57,470 nt of DNA from Chaetomium olivaceum (taxonomy: Eukaryota; Ascomycota; Sordariomycetes; Sordariales; Chaetomiaceae). A model generated the notes under the pieces. That model saw only the letters and a program-made list of their open reading frames with translations. It searched no databases and was not told where the DNA came from. How positions within the stretch are numbered: position 1 is the first letter of the stretch; each line of letters starts with the position of its first letter. The stretch covers positions 1 through 57,470 of the forward strand of contig JAYWVB010000103.1 in NCBI GenBank assembly GCA_039881045.1. Direction: 5' to 3'. Made by a program: the position numbers and the translations under genes. Below, one piece after another: positions 34,405 to 48,052 of the stretch.

Positions 34405-34445
34405 ATTTTATTTTATTATTTTATTTTATTTTATTTTATTTTTTC
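34405..34445 (+). repeat. TTTTA microsatellite
   Basis: About eight slightly irregular TTTTA units ending in a short T run. Confidence 0.85.
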
Positions 34446-36270
34446 CTTCCAACCAGTTCATTGCTGCGATGCGAGGCAGCGATGATCTGCAAAAGCCCGC
34501 CTTTTTTTCGATGGGACGCCCTCGGTATCGAGAAGGGGATAGGTGTCTCCTTTCCCCCCTCCAATCCACAGATCCAGGTCATTTTCTTCAAGAAAGATTT
34601 TCCCTCACTATCAGGAGCCACCTTACACTAGCCACCTATCCTCCACTAGCTCCGGGCATGTGCGTTGTGTGCGTCGTGCATGTGTGTGTTGTCGGTCTCT
34701 GTCTTGTCTCTGTCTTGTCTCATTCTCCAATTCCCTTCCCGTCGAAGCCGCCGCCGCCGCTGCTGCACATAAGCGATTCTCCACTTTACTCCGGGTAACC
34801 CCCCGGTGATCTGCGATCATCCCTGCATCGTGGGGTATCCGAGCCAGGGGTTCAGATCCGTTTCGGCCGGCGGCGCCGGGCTAACTTGAGAAAGTTCGCA
34901 AAGAGGGACCCGGGAACACCCCCAAAAAGGCGGTCTGGCTGTGCTGTGTGCGCGGGTAGCAGAACGGGAGTTTGGTCAGTCGGTGACGGTGATGCGGAAC
35001 GGGAAATGGGAAAATCTGGGAAATGGGAGTGTGCTGTTCTTTCGTTTTGTTCTTCATTTTGAGGGAACGAAGAATTCGGTTTGAGCTTGGCATGCTGGAA
35101 TTTGGATGAAGGGGGGTTTTGAGTTTTGTTGGTTAGTACTGTACCCGTAATACCTGTAATTCCGGCCAGGGGGGCAACGGGCCATTCGGGAAACCGTCAC
35201 CTCATCACCCATGGTCCGATCCTTTTTTGTTGCCGAACCCGACAATTCGGAAGCCTAGCAAACTTAATTATCAAAAGTAACAACTGTAGTATTGTATTGT
35301 CTTGATTTTCTGCTATGCATATTCGGAGGGTTTCTTCCGATCCCCGACAGTTCCGCAGTTCTGTTTTTGCTATGGCAAATGCTGTTTGAGATATGCTGTG
35401 TACTGTGCAATATGTGCAACACCAAACTGTGCAACATGTGCATGTTCTATTCTCCGGCTCAAGTCGGGAAATCCCTGTGTTCTTGACGTTTCGAAACACG
35501 ATCGTCATGAGACACATGAGACACATGACACTCTGGCAGGGAACGTGTGTTGTTACTTTATTTATCTTGACATTTTTATTTTCCTCATTTTCACCGCTAT
35601 CTTGCGCATCACCCTCATCAGCGCCATCCCTGCGTCCCCGGAGATTGTACATACAAACCGCCCGAGCTGGCGAGTTACCCCCTGGAATCTATACACATTA
35701 CGTTGCTCCCGTTGGAGTGAACGTTGGTCGGATACATCGTGTCGACAAAGGAAAGAGTTGACAAAGGAAAATAAAGTCATCCAAACAAAAGAAAACAACG
35801 CCCGTGTAAATGCTTCCTCAGCCCCAGACCAGAATACATACCCCTTTAAACCGGGTTCGCCGCCGCCGCCTTCGCCGCGCCGTGGGGGTGTAATGAGGAA
35901 TATCGTCCTCCAAAGGCGACTTCCCTGTCTGAACAACCCCCCTTTCGCCACCAAAACCCATAGTAGCACGTGAGGTCCTTGCCGAAACACCACGCCTCCG
36001 TTTTTCCCCCATGCGCCAAGCCGTGCAGATGATGGTCCATCCTTGAACTCCGCCTTGAGATAGATGATCGTCCGGAAGGAAAGAGATTAGAAACTAAAAA
36101 ATACCGGTTGTCGTACTTGGTCGTGGGTCGCATATCCTATGACCGCCAGGGCCTCGGATGAAACTGGTAGGTCTATGGGTGGTTGTGGGCCGGTGATTCT
36201 TCTCGAATTAAAATACACCATTTTTGTGGGGATTTCTTTTTCTTTTCTTTTATGGTCGAAATGATTCGAG

Positions 36271-37341
36271 TTAGGGGCGTCTCCCACTAGTGCTGCTGCT
36301 CATGCTGCTGGTGCTGCTCGTCGTGCTGCTGCTGTCGTAGTTGTGGCAACCACGCTCGTGCCGCTTCATGTTGCTGCGTACGCTGAAGGCCTTGCCGCAA
36401 CCGGGGAACGGGCACTTGAAGGGCTTCTCGCCCGTGTGCGAGTGGCTGTGGATCCGCAGGGAGCTAGGCCGCGAGAAGGCCTTGTTGCACGTCTGGCAGA
36501 TGTACCGGTCCTGGCTCTGGGGGAAGGACGCCGACGCTGAAGGGGCAATGTAGTGATGGTGTTGCCAGGGGTTGCCGGCCGTCGGCGCAAGAGTCACTGA
36601 CATGGGCATCGAAGGCGGGAATGACTGCCATGACACATTAGTTATGACATCCCGTACGGGCCAGGCACGTTTCCGACATACCTGAGGGAGCGCTCGCTGG
36701 TAGTAGAGACCAGACATTTGCGTTTGTGGTGGCGCCGCAGATTGCATCGGAGGATAGTACGAGGTCATGGCCGGCTGGCTCATGTATGCAGGACCGGGGG
36801 CGTACTGGGGCTGATACGCTGAGGCCTGGACAGAGACTCGCGGGACTGCAGCTGTGGCCGTCATCTGCCGCGCATCGGCCTCCATCTGAAGCGGCGGTGT
36901 TGCCTCGAAGTAGTAGTTTGACCCGTTCGGCACTTGGCTCACCGACCTAGTCGACGGCGAGTTAAACCCCTCAAAGGATGCATCCGAGGACATGGGCGGG
37001 CTGGGCGGGAGTCCTGTCCGGAGGGTTGCCGGGTTGGTGTAATGCGAGGAGTTGGGCCTCGTCTCCGGCTTGGATACTTGCGCTGGGGTTGAGTCAGTAC
37101 CTAGTTGTCCCACGTCCCACCACGAACTGCTCATACATTGCTGCTGCTGTTGCTGCTGAGACTGGGGCGAGGTTTCCGAGGTCGGTGATCCTTGGTCTGC
37201 AAGCCCGAGAAGGTTCGAGATGGAGGGGAGCGAGCATTTTGCCGCCTCGTCCATTGGCGGTGAAGGTGGCGGCATGTAGCCGTACTGAAGGCTATGCTGG
37301 GGTGCGTGCGCGTAGTGTGTTGTGACCATTGTGTTTGCCAT
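36271..37341 (-). CDS. FlbC-like C2H2 zinc-finger transcription factor
   Basis: A nuclear DNA-binding regulator; FlbC promotes conidiation in Aspergillus. Two exons, 37341-36682 and 36624-36271, joined across a 57-bp intron (GTATGT...CTAAT...GGCAG), give about 337 residues. The N-terminal part is Pro/Ser/Gln-rich with a seven-Gln run near residue 65 and repeated PPSPPM motifs. Two C2H2 fingers lie at the C-terminus: ICQTCNKAFSRPSSLRIHSH (about 261-283) and CPFPGCGKAFSVRSNMKRH (about 290-314), linked by TGEKPFK, followed by a Ser-rich tail. Two terminal fingers of this form are typical of FlbC. The intron is in frame and stop-free, so retention would add 19 residues. The gene stands alone between two very long gene-free stretches. 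Orthology is probable; a role in conidiation in this organism is inference. Confidence 0.8.
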   Translation of the reverse strand: MANTMVTTHYAHAPQHSLQYGYMPPPSPPMDEAAKCSLPSISNLLGLADQGSPTSETSPQSQQQQQQQCMSSSWWDVGQLGTDSTPAQVSKPETRPNSSHYTNPATLRTGLPPSPPMSSDASFEGFNSPSTRSVSQVPNGSNYYFEATPPLQMEADARQMTATAAVPRVSVQASAYQPQYAPGPAYMSQPAMTSYYPPMQSAAPPQTQMSGLYYQRALPQVCRKRAWPVRDVITNVSWQSFPPSMPMSVTLAPTAGNPWQHHHYIAPSASASFPQSQDRYICQTCNKAFSRPSSLRIHSHSHTGEKPFKCPFPGCGKAFSVRSNMKRHERGCHNYDSSSTTSSTSSMSSSTSGRRP

Positions 37342-40300
37342 TGTTGCTAAGAGATAAGCCCAGCTGGCGGCAAGGTGTTGTTATATTGGGTTGGTGCAAG
37401 GTGGTAGGCGGCCCTTTGGTGGCTGCAGCTTCTCGATGCAAGTGAGTCGTATGTCAAGGCTAAGAGACGTTGATATCCAAGTCGAACGTTGCTGTGGGGG
37501 TGATGGGCGCTGGATTAAGTACTAAGCATATGCGTTGAGAGAGAAGCTTGTTTGACTTTTGGATGATGGGGGTGGGAGAACCGGGGCGTTTTGTACCATC
37601 AGATCTCCCGAAGAACATCCTTGGAGAATATGTGGAATGATCAAGTGGAAATCCACATGAATCCACAGGTTGATCCCCAGGACCAAGGCGGCCACAAGTG
37701 TTGTCACAAATTGGGTGTGGGTCTGACCGGCGGCCTGGGGGTGCTGTGCCAGACCAGGACCACGGCCCATGGCCGATGTTGATCAGAGGAGACAGACCCC
37801 TCCGCCCCTCCATCCGTCATCCCCCCAGGAACCCCTGTCTTGTGCGAGCGCGGGCGGTACTTGGTACATACGTCCAAGCTTATAACGACTCCTAATATGA
37901 TGGCTCCGACTCCGGGTGCGCCTGTGCCCAATGTCCAGACCCTGTCGCTGCCGGCCGGATACCAGACACACAACACCACACAGCGAGTGGACCGAGGGCC
38001 GCTGGACGGGTCCCGACTGATATGATTGCCATTGATCTGCCGAGTCCAAACGTCGGAGGCTCATGCTGAGCCAAGGCCACCCGATACGTTAAAGCTGGAC
38101 GTTGCCCTATGCGACCCAGGTTTTCTGGAGTGAGAGAGAGACCATCGACTTGAGGCACACTGCCCACAATGCTGAAGAGACCCAGGAGCAGAGACGGTGC
38201 GCACGTTTCTGTGGCGCGAGCTGCATGCTGCCCACGCTAGCTCGAATGGGTGACACACTCTCCTGCATTTCCTGGCTGCCGGTTTGCTGGGCTCTTTTGA
38301 AGCCACACGGGCCACTTACCCAAAACAGGGGCTACTGCCGGACCCAAGGCTTGGTTTTGCGGAGGGGGGTGAGATGGGCGAATCGGTACGTACCTCCAGC
38401 CCTGGCCGGCCTGTCACGGCCGCTTGGGCGTTTTGGGGGTGGGGACCCCTGAGCCAGACACACGGACGCACAAACTTGAGACGAGTATCGATTCCAAGCT
38501 CTTGTGCTGGATGACGGCAAGGCCAGCAGGGGTGACATGCATTGGTTTGTGCTGTGACCGGATGGCTGAGTTGATCTTATGCCGTTCATCATGACGGCTT
38601 CAAACTCCCCTCTCGAAACGGGCGCCTCGGGGCCATCTGCCGCCCGGGGAGGACATCGTCTTCCAGAACTCTGGTGATCTGCTGAGCCGTGCAGTCCATC
38701 CCCCGCTCCCATCTTTGTGGGAGATCGAACGTTGTTCTGCACGGGGTTGAGAGTCGGCGCGCCATTGCGCCATCGCGGTGGTTTGCACTAACTACTTGGG
38801 CGAGCAGCATGCATCAAGCTGCGAACGCGCGGTCTCAGCGTGCTTCATCTCTGGAACTCTCGTCTACTGTGTACGTTCCGGCCAGTTGGTGACTTCCCCG
38901 GCTTGCGCCTTAGGTGACAATCCTCCACTCCAGAGACCGAACGTTTCTGTGGCCCACGGCAGATGTTGGCGATCGATGGCCGCTTAAAGATCGCTGGCGT
39001 GCTGATGATGAGGGGACGCTGGTGGGCCCCCGCCGTTGCTGGCAGTCGTTTCGTGCATGGCTAGGATACGACGTACCGTTACCGTCGCTTAGTAGCTCTG
39101 CGCCTGCGGAGTCCTTTCCGAGAGGGATCTTCACCGGTCCTGTCAACACCAACGCTCGCGCCTATGTACACTGTGTACGAGGCTTTCGATCTTGCTGTTA
39201 TGGATAGGCTGGAGTCGGGTTAGTTAGTCAGCGTTTACTGATGGCTTGACTCTCCCGGCACGAGCCACGGAAAGGGCTCGGCCGGGCGATTGGCGAAAGA
39301 AACCTGCCGTGGCTTGCGTGGGAAGCAGAGACAAGCTCATGCGCGAGAGGCCCCGTGCTCCAGACCCGTTTCTCGAGAAACACATGGGGGTTCTCGGAAA
39401 CAAAGGCTCATCACAACAGATCACCTTAACTTTGCGATCGAGTGAGGCTCCAGGGGCCAGTGGGATTGTCGACGGGGTTCAGGGGTCCCTGATCATCACT
39501 GGTAGCGAGTCTTAATGTTGACTGGGGTCCAGCCGGAAAGAGTGCAGCCTGTCTGGTCCTGTGTTTGACGTGCGGCAGGGGCTAACGGAAAGATTTCAAG
39601 AGATCGGTACGCTTGATGCGCTTGGTACGCTTTGGGCTCTTGGTGAGGCCGGAATGAGAAAGAAGGACAAGCAAATGGGTTTCTTGTGCCACATCCGTGC
39701 CACATGCGCGGTTCGCTCCAAGCCGGCCAGAGCTAAGTCCCAAGGCATAAGGACGGGATGAAATTCCCGAGAGCAGGCAGTCTCAGCAAACCGAAACCAA
39801 TCCGTCGTCACTTGTACATGGGCCGACATGCAGGATTTGGGACAACATACCAGATGCGGACGATTGCAGTCTCCTGCGTCAAGAGAAGCTTGCCGTATTT
39901 GCTTCATCCCATCTTGCCGTAGCAACTTTTCGAAACGGAGACCTATCAAATGCAACCATAAGCGGTGATCATGTCCGCGCTGAAATACCGAGTCCGGTTG
40001 CGTTGCTTGATGTCATCCGGAGTTGTGGAACCAACAAGGCTCGTACTTCCTACCTAACCATGGATGATGGCCAGGTGTCGAGCCTTAATGAGAAATAATA
40101 TCGTAAATAAACGAAATCAGACAAGCAAAAGAAACGAAGTCGAGTAAGAGAACCCGAGCAAAGAAAAGCAAATCGAGTAAAAAAAAGTCTTATTCGTAGT
40201 TGGGCTTTACAGCTCGAGCATGCATCCTTAGAAGACTCTGCCAACTGAACACAACCTCAAGGGCAACGAAGCCCTCATCGGGTAAATTTAGGCACCGGTG

Positions 40301-43300
40301 AAGGCACCAGTGAACTTGAGAAACTACTAACCTCGTTGTGACTGGGATGTTAGCTAAGTTGCTCCTTCTGTTTGAGTTGCCGGTTGGAACCCTAATCCCG
40401 AGTGTTCTGGCAAGAGCCTCGTTGGTGACTTCCACGCACAAACGGAATATTGGCTTTGAACTCCGCTGAATTCCGGCCCAGACGAGCCAGGTAGGTTACC
40501 CCAACTGCAACAAAATGGGGTCGAAGAACCTCCCTACATGTTACGCCTGGGAGCCGGCTTTGGTGTACCCGACAGTCGGTCTCTCCGTGTCAGTCTAGTC
40601 TCAACTTTGTTGATCACGGCCAGTCTGAATTTGCATCTGAATGACTCCGGAACCCCGCGATCAGGATTTGGGCCCGCGCCCGGTGCGGACCTGGTACCCG
40701 CCCGGTCTCGTCAGAGGCCCGCTACACCCCCTCGCTTGCCGTTACCGGCTTCTCCGAACTCTCGGCTCTTGAGCAGCGAAGTTCCAGGCCTGGTTACCGG
40801 CCAACTCTGCGGCACTTGCGGCACAGCACCTTGTCTTGGCTTGGGCGGGGAGCTTGGTACGGAAGAGGCAGTTAATAAGTCGTTATGGGTTGTGGCTTGT
40901 GGCTTTGCTTTTTGTCTTCAAGCGGTCGCTCAAGCCACTCGGGTGGCTGGGTGGTGGTGTTGGGTCGTCGTCTTCTCTTTTGCTCGCCCACCTCCGCCAA
41001 GTCGCACATCGCATCGGATCGTCGACGACATGCTCTTTTGGTGCTCCAGTCCCCTGTCCCAGCCACGAGCCAACAAACCGCCGAACGGTCCTTGGATGTT
41101 CCGGAATTTTCGAGACGACCGTGGAGCGAGCGGGATCACCGACCACCAGGAATCAATCGAGACACCCCGTCGACAGATCATTCACTAATCTTCCGCCATA
41201 CTCATTCAGCGGCTCTGGCGCTCTGGCTCGGCTTCAACGTTGTGGACGGCACAGAGCGGCTGTACTTCGGGCGCTCTTTGATTGCCGTTCATATGACGCA
41301 TGTTATACCCCAGCCTTTTCCCCTCGACGATGGCTGGGCGGTCACCCGCCTGCACGTCTCTGGCTCCAACGTCACATTCGATTGTCGCGCTCCCCTGCAA
41401 GCAATACCGGTTTCCCAAACGGACATTACCCGCCTCACGGGCGATCGACGAGGCGTCGGCTTAGCGCCGCTCGCTTCGGTTCTGGAAAGGCTTCAGTACT
41501 CCTTCTGGAATAGCGCATGATCGGCGACCGTTTTTCACCTTTTGGGCTCGGGAAATATGCCACGCTGCGGTCGCATGTCATGTCATCAACCTCTAACTAC
41601 CTTCCCTTTTCGGATACCCCAAGCGTCGTCACGATGGAACCTGCATTGACGCCTCCATCGCCTTCTTCACCTTGCCGTGTCCCCACGCGCTGAGACACCA
41701 CGGATGTCGTCGACAACATCAACGTCTCACGCATCCGGGCCTTCAACAGGATTAATCATCGAAAACCAATTGCGGTTCGAGTCGGCAGAAATCACCGAAT
41801 ACATCGGAACCCCTGCACCGTTGTCTCCTGGTTAACCGTGGGCGGGAGCAGACGAGCAAGATTGTTGATACGCACACATATTGACCCCCTGAATACTTCG
41901 TACCGTTGAACAAGGCTCGAAAGTTCCAATTTCGCGAGAGACGGAGCGATGATGTAACCGCAGTTCCGGCCTTGGTGGCATGCTTCGGCCAACAGCGCGT
42001 CGAGACTGGTAGCAAAACTCCCCAATTGGTCCGGTCCGAGCTGGTAACCAGGGGGGAGCTCCCGGCCCACCCCCTCGATGCAACAACCAAAGGCGATCTC
42101 CAAGGGGTGGAATAGAGTTTGTGGAATCCGTCGATCAGCGCAGGGGAGATCTCTCATCAAACAGGAAACTTGTCACCATCTCGGGCATGTGTCAAGTTCC
42201 CCCAAGAGCGTCAGGGCACTGGACAAACCCGTCGTGTCGTCAAGCGCCGCTCGACTTCCAACCGCCCTCAGTTGGCGGTGGTGGAAACAAAACGCAGGCC
42301 GATATCCTCATACTAGCCCGGTGTCAGATACCGCCGCCCCACTTCAGCTGCTGCCACGATGTGCCAGTAGCTAGCCGTTCACCCATTCTCCCATGAACTC
42401 GTGGGCTCGTGCCTGCAAGAGAGATCAGAATGCGGCTGTGCCGAGTTCATTTCGGCGTCGACTGAGTATGTAGGATAATCTTCCACACAGTGCGCACTAT
42501 CCTATTCGGTACCAGCTCGGCAAGCACATCCGGAGATCAGAAGTTGGGTGTGCATCCCCGATTCGAGGGGACGGAGCCCGCTACCAACACCGAAGCTCAG
42601 GTAGGGTGTTATTATCGATCCCCGTTCCAAAGCTCTGGCTTACCCAGTGTAACACCGACTCATCGAGCTTCCTTCTGGGGCTGGCCAAAGCAGTCACTTG
42701 CCATTCTGACTGAAAGGTAACCTATCACGGCGAGCCAACTGTTTCTAGCTCATCGGTGGCGTCTTCCCCACGCAGCCGAGATTTGTGTTCTGATATACGT
42801 AACATGTATACTACGTATGTACGAGTATCACATGGAACCCCGAGGATACGGTGCATCAAGTGCATATTGATGGAGCAGTTCATTGACGGTGGACGGGCAT
42901 CGTTCTTAGCCAGTGAATGGCGAGTGCCAATGGCCGGGGCGAGCCCATCTACATAGTGCACGAAGGGATGTCACCGTCTCTTCGGCAGGTTTCCGAGAGG
43001 GCGCCGTTCTGAATCCCGTGCTTGGCCTATATCGATTCAAACTTTGACAGGGCCTCGCCGATCGTGAGTCGTTCCTGTCAGGCTCTGATGGAGAGTAACG
43101 TCTTGTCTCGCATAAGATCTCGGCGATCGGAGCAACAGTTGCTGTCAATAGAAACACGACTTCGTACCATCGACGGACTATTGCTGCTCTCAAGCAGACT
43201 TACACGCCTGGCCGTCAGAGACGTTGATCTTCGCAACACCGCATACCCATCTCTCCTTTGGTATCGAGCATAATAGTGCTATACATGATGCGCTGGCAGG

Positions 43301-46300
43301 AAACATCCTGCAAAGGTCTCGTTCTCGGTTTTTCGAACAGTTATCACTGCGGAGGCATGGGCTTGTTGCCCATTTGTCGTGGCAGAACCCCAAAGGTGTG
43401 CCGTGGGCATCATGAACGAGTAAGATGCCCGTCATCGGCCATTGGGAGCGATCAATGATCTTCCGATTGCCTGGGGCGTTCTGCCAGTGCCCGCAGCTGT
43501 CACCTGTCTTGCTACCCTGCGGCGCCTACTGCTGCACACCCAGCAACCCATTTGACCATTCATTTAGATCGACGGAACCAGCTGGTTCAATAATCAAGGC
43601 AGGATATGCAGAGAGTGCAACTAATCCGTTGGTCGCCGCACACGTACCGCGGGAATCTCAAACCGGACCGGTGGACCACCATCAGGAGCAAAGCTTGACT
43701 CACTCGCATCGCGCTCGGGTTCACTGCTTATCCAAAGTCACGAGTCGAGACTCTTGTGGCAAACAATAAGGTTTCCGTTCTGGATGAAGAAGCGAGACCG
43801 CACATCCTCTCCTCGATCCACAGGAAGCTTAGTGAGTTGGTGTTGAGCAAGGGTGGAAAGGGCGGTGTCGGCGGCACCTGAGCCCGGTACTGATCCAGCC
43901 CTGCCTCAACCCTCACAGTCCCCGAACTCATCTCATCAAGAGCTTCACACGGCTCGGGATGATCATCCCACGCTGAGGTGACAACTCAAGGTTGCATTCT
44001 GACGATGTCGATCGCCGTGTTGGGCAAGGGCATCATCTGAAGGACCCAACACCGCCAGCCACGGCCCACGTCAACTCGGCAATCATTTCCTCATGGGCAA
44101 AGCCTGGTAGGATTCCTGGGCACAGTTCCATGTTGCCGTTGTCGAATCGGATTGCCGAGCGGTTGAGTGCCTCAGAGGGCTTCCTTGGGACCAGAGGGCT
44201 GCAATCCCCGACCCAGCCCAATCACCACACTCCGGACTTGCAAACACGCTCCTCGGAACCACTTTCTTCTTTCTCCACGAGTATCCCACGCTCGAAAAAG
44301 AGGCCGTCAGAGCAAGCACCTGGTGCTGCGATGCAAAATGTCCCTCTCGCAATCACCCAGAATGGCAGGTCGATAAACGGGGAGCTTCGGGAGCTCCCCG
44401 GAGAGGCGTACAAACCGGCGTCGGGAGTTGAATCAAACGCGAACTCGTCGGAGCTTACCCTGCATCATATTGAGTTTCCAAGAATTATTCCAGACTTCAT
44501 GACCCCATGCCCCGGCACTCGATCCGCGCGTTTATCGCCGCCCCCTGTCCCTCGGGGTGACGTTGAGCTTGTTTCCTTCCTATGTAACAGCACAATCGAG
44601 TTCCCACACTGACTTATAGAGCCACAAAGTGGTATCCGATTGCACAAACAAGCCAAGAGACAATGGTTTGCCCATGAGCAGCTTCCGGTGCCTTCAACTG
44701 ATGCTGTCTCTGTCGATGTTGTGACCCGTGAGGCTCCTGGAACGGCCATAAGCCCCAGTCCTTGCTTTTTTCCATTCCTTCGTTTTTATTGGACAATATC
44801 CTCGCCGTTTCTCGACCGTTGCGAGAAATGTCTCACCTTATTTTGGGCCCCCTGGGCCGCGCCGGTAAGCGAGTCCCAAAGCATGCCCCCTGTTCACCAA
44901 CCTCCTAACGGCTCCCAGATGTTTCGACTCTCGGTGGTGTTAACCCCAGGCTTCCGAACCGCAAGACAGAATAGCTTGCAAACAAGGGAATCGATCAAAC
45001 CAGGCTGGTTCTTGAGTACCACTAGGGGTATTTCGTTGAGCGTTGGCAACTTAATTATCTCGCCCGGCGACGATAGCTGGCCTGCTTCTGGCCCATGGCA
45101 TCATGCCTAGCGCCAAAAGAAAGTATACTATAACTACACAATCGTCCGACGACTGCAGGGCGGACCGCCGGGGGGTTCCCGCGCTACTAGGGACGAAGCA
45201 TGGGCCACAAACCGCCGGAGCTCTTCAAGCCACACGTCGCACAACCCTTGACTTTCGGGGCGGCCTTTCCTCGACAAAGCAAGCGGCCCGCCAATGACCA
45301 GCAAACCGGCTGCAACCCCCCGCGCGTCAAGACGTGCCCTTTGGGAGAAAGCAGAAACTGCAGGACCAGAGCTCGGACTCGATGAGTCTCACAAAATGGA
45401 ACCCCCAACGGCTTGAACCCTGTTGGTGCCGCACAATATATTCCAAGGCTGACTGCATGCAGCAACGGACCGGGTCGATCACAGGACGGCAGCGATCGTC
45501 GATTCCCATCTCTCTTACTCACTCATGCTGCGGTAATGCGGAAATGTTGGACAAAAGCAGCTCGGAGAAAATCTGATCTAGCCTCCCGTCTGGCGTCTCT
45601 GTGGCTTGCTGAAAGTTCCGCCTACTGCAGGATGGAACAGGGCCTCCTGCAGCTTGCCCTCGGAACCTTGTTTCTTTCCGTCTCATATTCTGGGTGGCGT
45701 GTCGTGGCAGCACTCGGAAGGTCTTCCCACCCACCGGCGTTCTCTCCGGGACCCGCCTTCCGACATTCAGCCATCACATAACGTTAGCTACCGTCTATCG
45801 AAGCTTGTTGGGCCATGTCTGTCCTTGAGTGCTCGGATAGCAATCGTTTGCACTGCGCATGGTGTCGACTGCGTACACTCACTGTGGGGCCGGCCCATCG
45901 CCAGACCAAGATAGGGAGGGTGGTCGCCGTCTGGCGTGGGTACCCGTTCAGCTTCCCTAAGCCCGAGATGGATACCACGGAAGCGGGGGAGCGGAAGGGG
46001 GCGGCAGATCGCCACAGGGCCGAGGGCTGGCTTCACCACACTAGTATAGTGTACAGCAGAGAACTGGGTGTGGCCGAGGATCGCAGCAGAGACATTCCTC
46101 TCCAACGATGCAATCATGAAGTGCGTGTGGCTGAGAGTGCACGACGGCTACTGGCCAGAACACTTTCACAAGCCCGTTGTCGAAGTGTTGTTTGTGCCCT
46201 CCTTGTTGTCCAACCTCCCCCCCTTCGCTTGCCAGCTTGGCTTCTTCGCTTCCTACCCCGCGGCGCCACGGACACACCACGCCCTATGCACCTCTCCCAG

Positions 46301-48052
46301 AGCGGTAGATCCGGGAGGCATTGCTGGGTGCACACCACCACACGACTGTGAGGTTCCCGTGGCCCGGGTTGAGGCAAGCCGCCGGTTTTCTGACAAGTGA
46401 CCTACCTGCTGGGAGCAGAAGGATGTGAGTGATGTGTAGCACGGCAGTAGCGCCGTGTCCCGCCCCCAACTTAGTCAGATATGACAGGCCAGGCCAGGCG
46501 GAATAGTGGCCGCTATCCTGTGAACGGTAGAGTCAAGCCGAGCAGGCGAGGTTCAACCGAAGCACAGCATCACAGCACGCAGTGCTTGCCCTGTGGGTGC
46601 CCGTCCTCGCTCTCCGCGTGCTACAACCCAGCCGCACAGCAACCCACAGGCACACTACGTATGTATATACACATAGATACACACGCGCTCCGTCCAACCC
46701 CCCAACACCACTGCCCTATGCATGAACCGTGTAGAAGAAGTGTAAAGATATCCAGAGCATAACTGTTCCCCCCTCACACCCCCAACCCATCTATCGATCC
46801 ATCCATCTATCCATCCACCCATACCCCTCCGTGGGTGACAAAAAAGCTGGTACAGTACCACCTCAGTTCACCAAAAGCAAAGACGCAAATGCTGCTCTCC
46901 GCCCAGCATGCAGGCAAGAAGATCACAAAAACGATGTGCCGAATTCCCAGCCCCAACCCAGCCCAGGACTGCAGAAATAACTAACCAGAGATGGCATGGG
47001 TATCCAGAACAACTGCATGATACTGTGTACCAAAGTACGCGTACTTGTAAAGGGATAGTGACATTCATCCCCCCCATCTCCCATCCTGCATCCCCCAGCC
47101 CCTATCCCTTCCCCTCCCCCGAGTCATGTACAAAAGAAGAAGAAAAAAGCAACTTCGACCCCAGCAACCATCTGTCCCACCTCCACAAGCCGATCCCCGA
47201 AGCCAGGGAGCCAATGCCGTTCGGCCGGGGGAGGGGGAAGGGGAGGGGGCGTCTAGAGGCGCCAAAAGCCAAAACGGCGGCAGGTGTGATACTGTGACAG
47301 TGATACAGCCGCAGCTCCGACATGCTTTTTTTTTAGTTCAGGACATATCCCCTCACACCATTTCCCCCTCCCCCCTTTCCTAGTGAAATGCCCAAGAACG
47401 GGGGGCGATCGACAGATCCCATCGAAGAAGAAAAACCAACAACAGCAACAACAACGGCAGAAGAAGGGGGGGCTGCGGGGCGAGGTGTATCGTTAACCTA
47501 AATTAACTAGGTAGGTACGCAAAGCGTAGGAGACCAAAACAAACTCCTAGCTCATAGACAGACACTACTAAACAAAACAAAACAAACAAGCCCAAATTCC
47601 ATCCAGACCGTCACCCAGAAACGCCTCGTGTCCAAATGCCCCCCGTCTGCCCATCCGTCTTTCGTACGACAAATGAAAGTGTGTAAGCTGAGGGATATCC
47701 CCCCAGCCCAAAAGCGGTGATACTGATGATGAGAATGATGGGATCTCCACCCGCCCCGAACACCGTTACAACCCAAGTCGTAGTCATGGCCATGAAGGGC
47801 GTCGTCACCCCGTGTTTCCTTCCCCCAAACCAACCACGGTTCCGCTAACCGCCAGCGCTTCGGCCGACAGGCGGTCTTCCGCTGCCTTGTCCCCCGACAA
47901 AGGGAAAATAAAAACCCAAAGAAATAAACGAGCGGCCCCAAAAACAAAGCAATGGGTATCTTCACCTGACTCCTTCCCCCTCTAACACAACACACACCCC
48001 CTCGTTCTCTATCCATCCTATCCTTCCCGACACACACCCGTAGTGCGCCCCC
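37342..48052. other. 10.7-kb gene-free stretch upstream of the FlbC-like gene
   Basis: It begins at the 5' side of the FlbC-like gene and ends at the 3' side of the nim-1-like kinase gene. Many open frames of 60-220 codons overlap on both strands without domains or splice support. Composition is ordinary rather than AT-rich. Simple CCAT repeats lie near 46789-46823. It may hold a long upstream regulatory region or long untranslated leader of the FlbC-like gene, unrecognised non-coding RNA, or old decayed DNA. I cannot choose between these. Confidence 0.55.

Larger units (their letters stand above)
29135..36270. other. 7.1-kb gene-free stretch
   Basis: Between the 3' ends of the esterase and the FlbC-like gene. 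Many short open frames occur on both strands, commonly overlapping, with no domain, splice pattern or codon signal that I trust. Structures present: hairpin 29684-29721, perfect hairpin 31383-31408, GGAGGCGT minisatellite (about 33096-33127), TGTTGGCA repeat (about 33331-33358) and TTTTA microsatellite (about 34405-34445). Composition is not AT-rich, so it is not typical RIP-mutated repeat DNA. Confidence 0.55.

Noticed and set aside
40538..41520. overlapping plus-strand open frames of 210-225 codons
   Set aside because: Three frames are open together and none has a recognisable domain. The end of the 40885-41520 frame reads somewhat like protein, but this is too weak to call.
41792..42160. 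122-codon minus-strand frame that reads plausibly as protein
   Set aside because: No start context, domain or linked exons; it could be a gene relic but cannot be supported.
29135..48052. transposon remnant
   Set aside because: No reverse transcriptase, transposase or long terminal repeat signal was seen, and the AT-richness expected of heavy RIP is absent.
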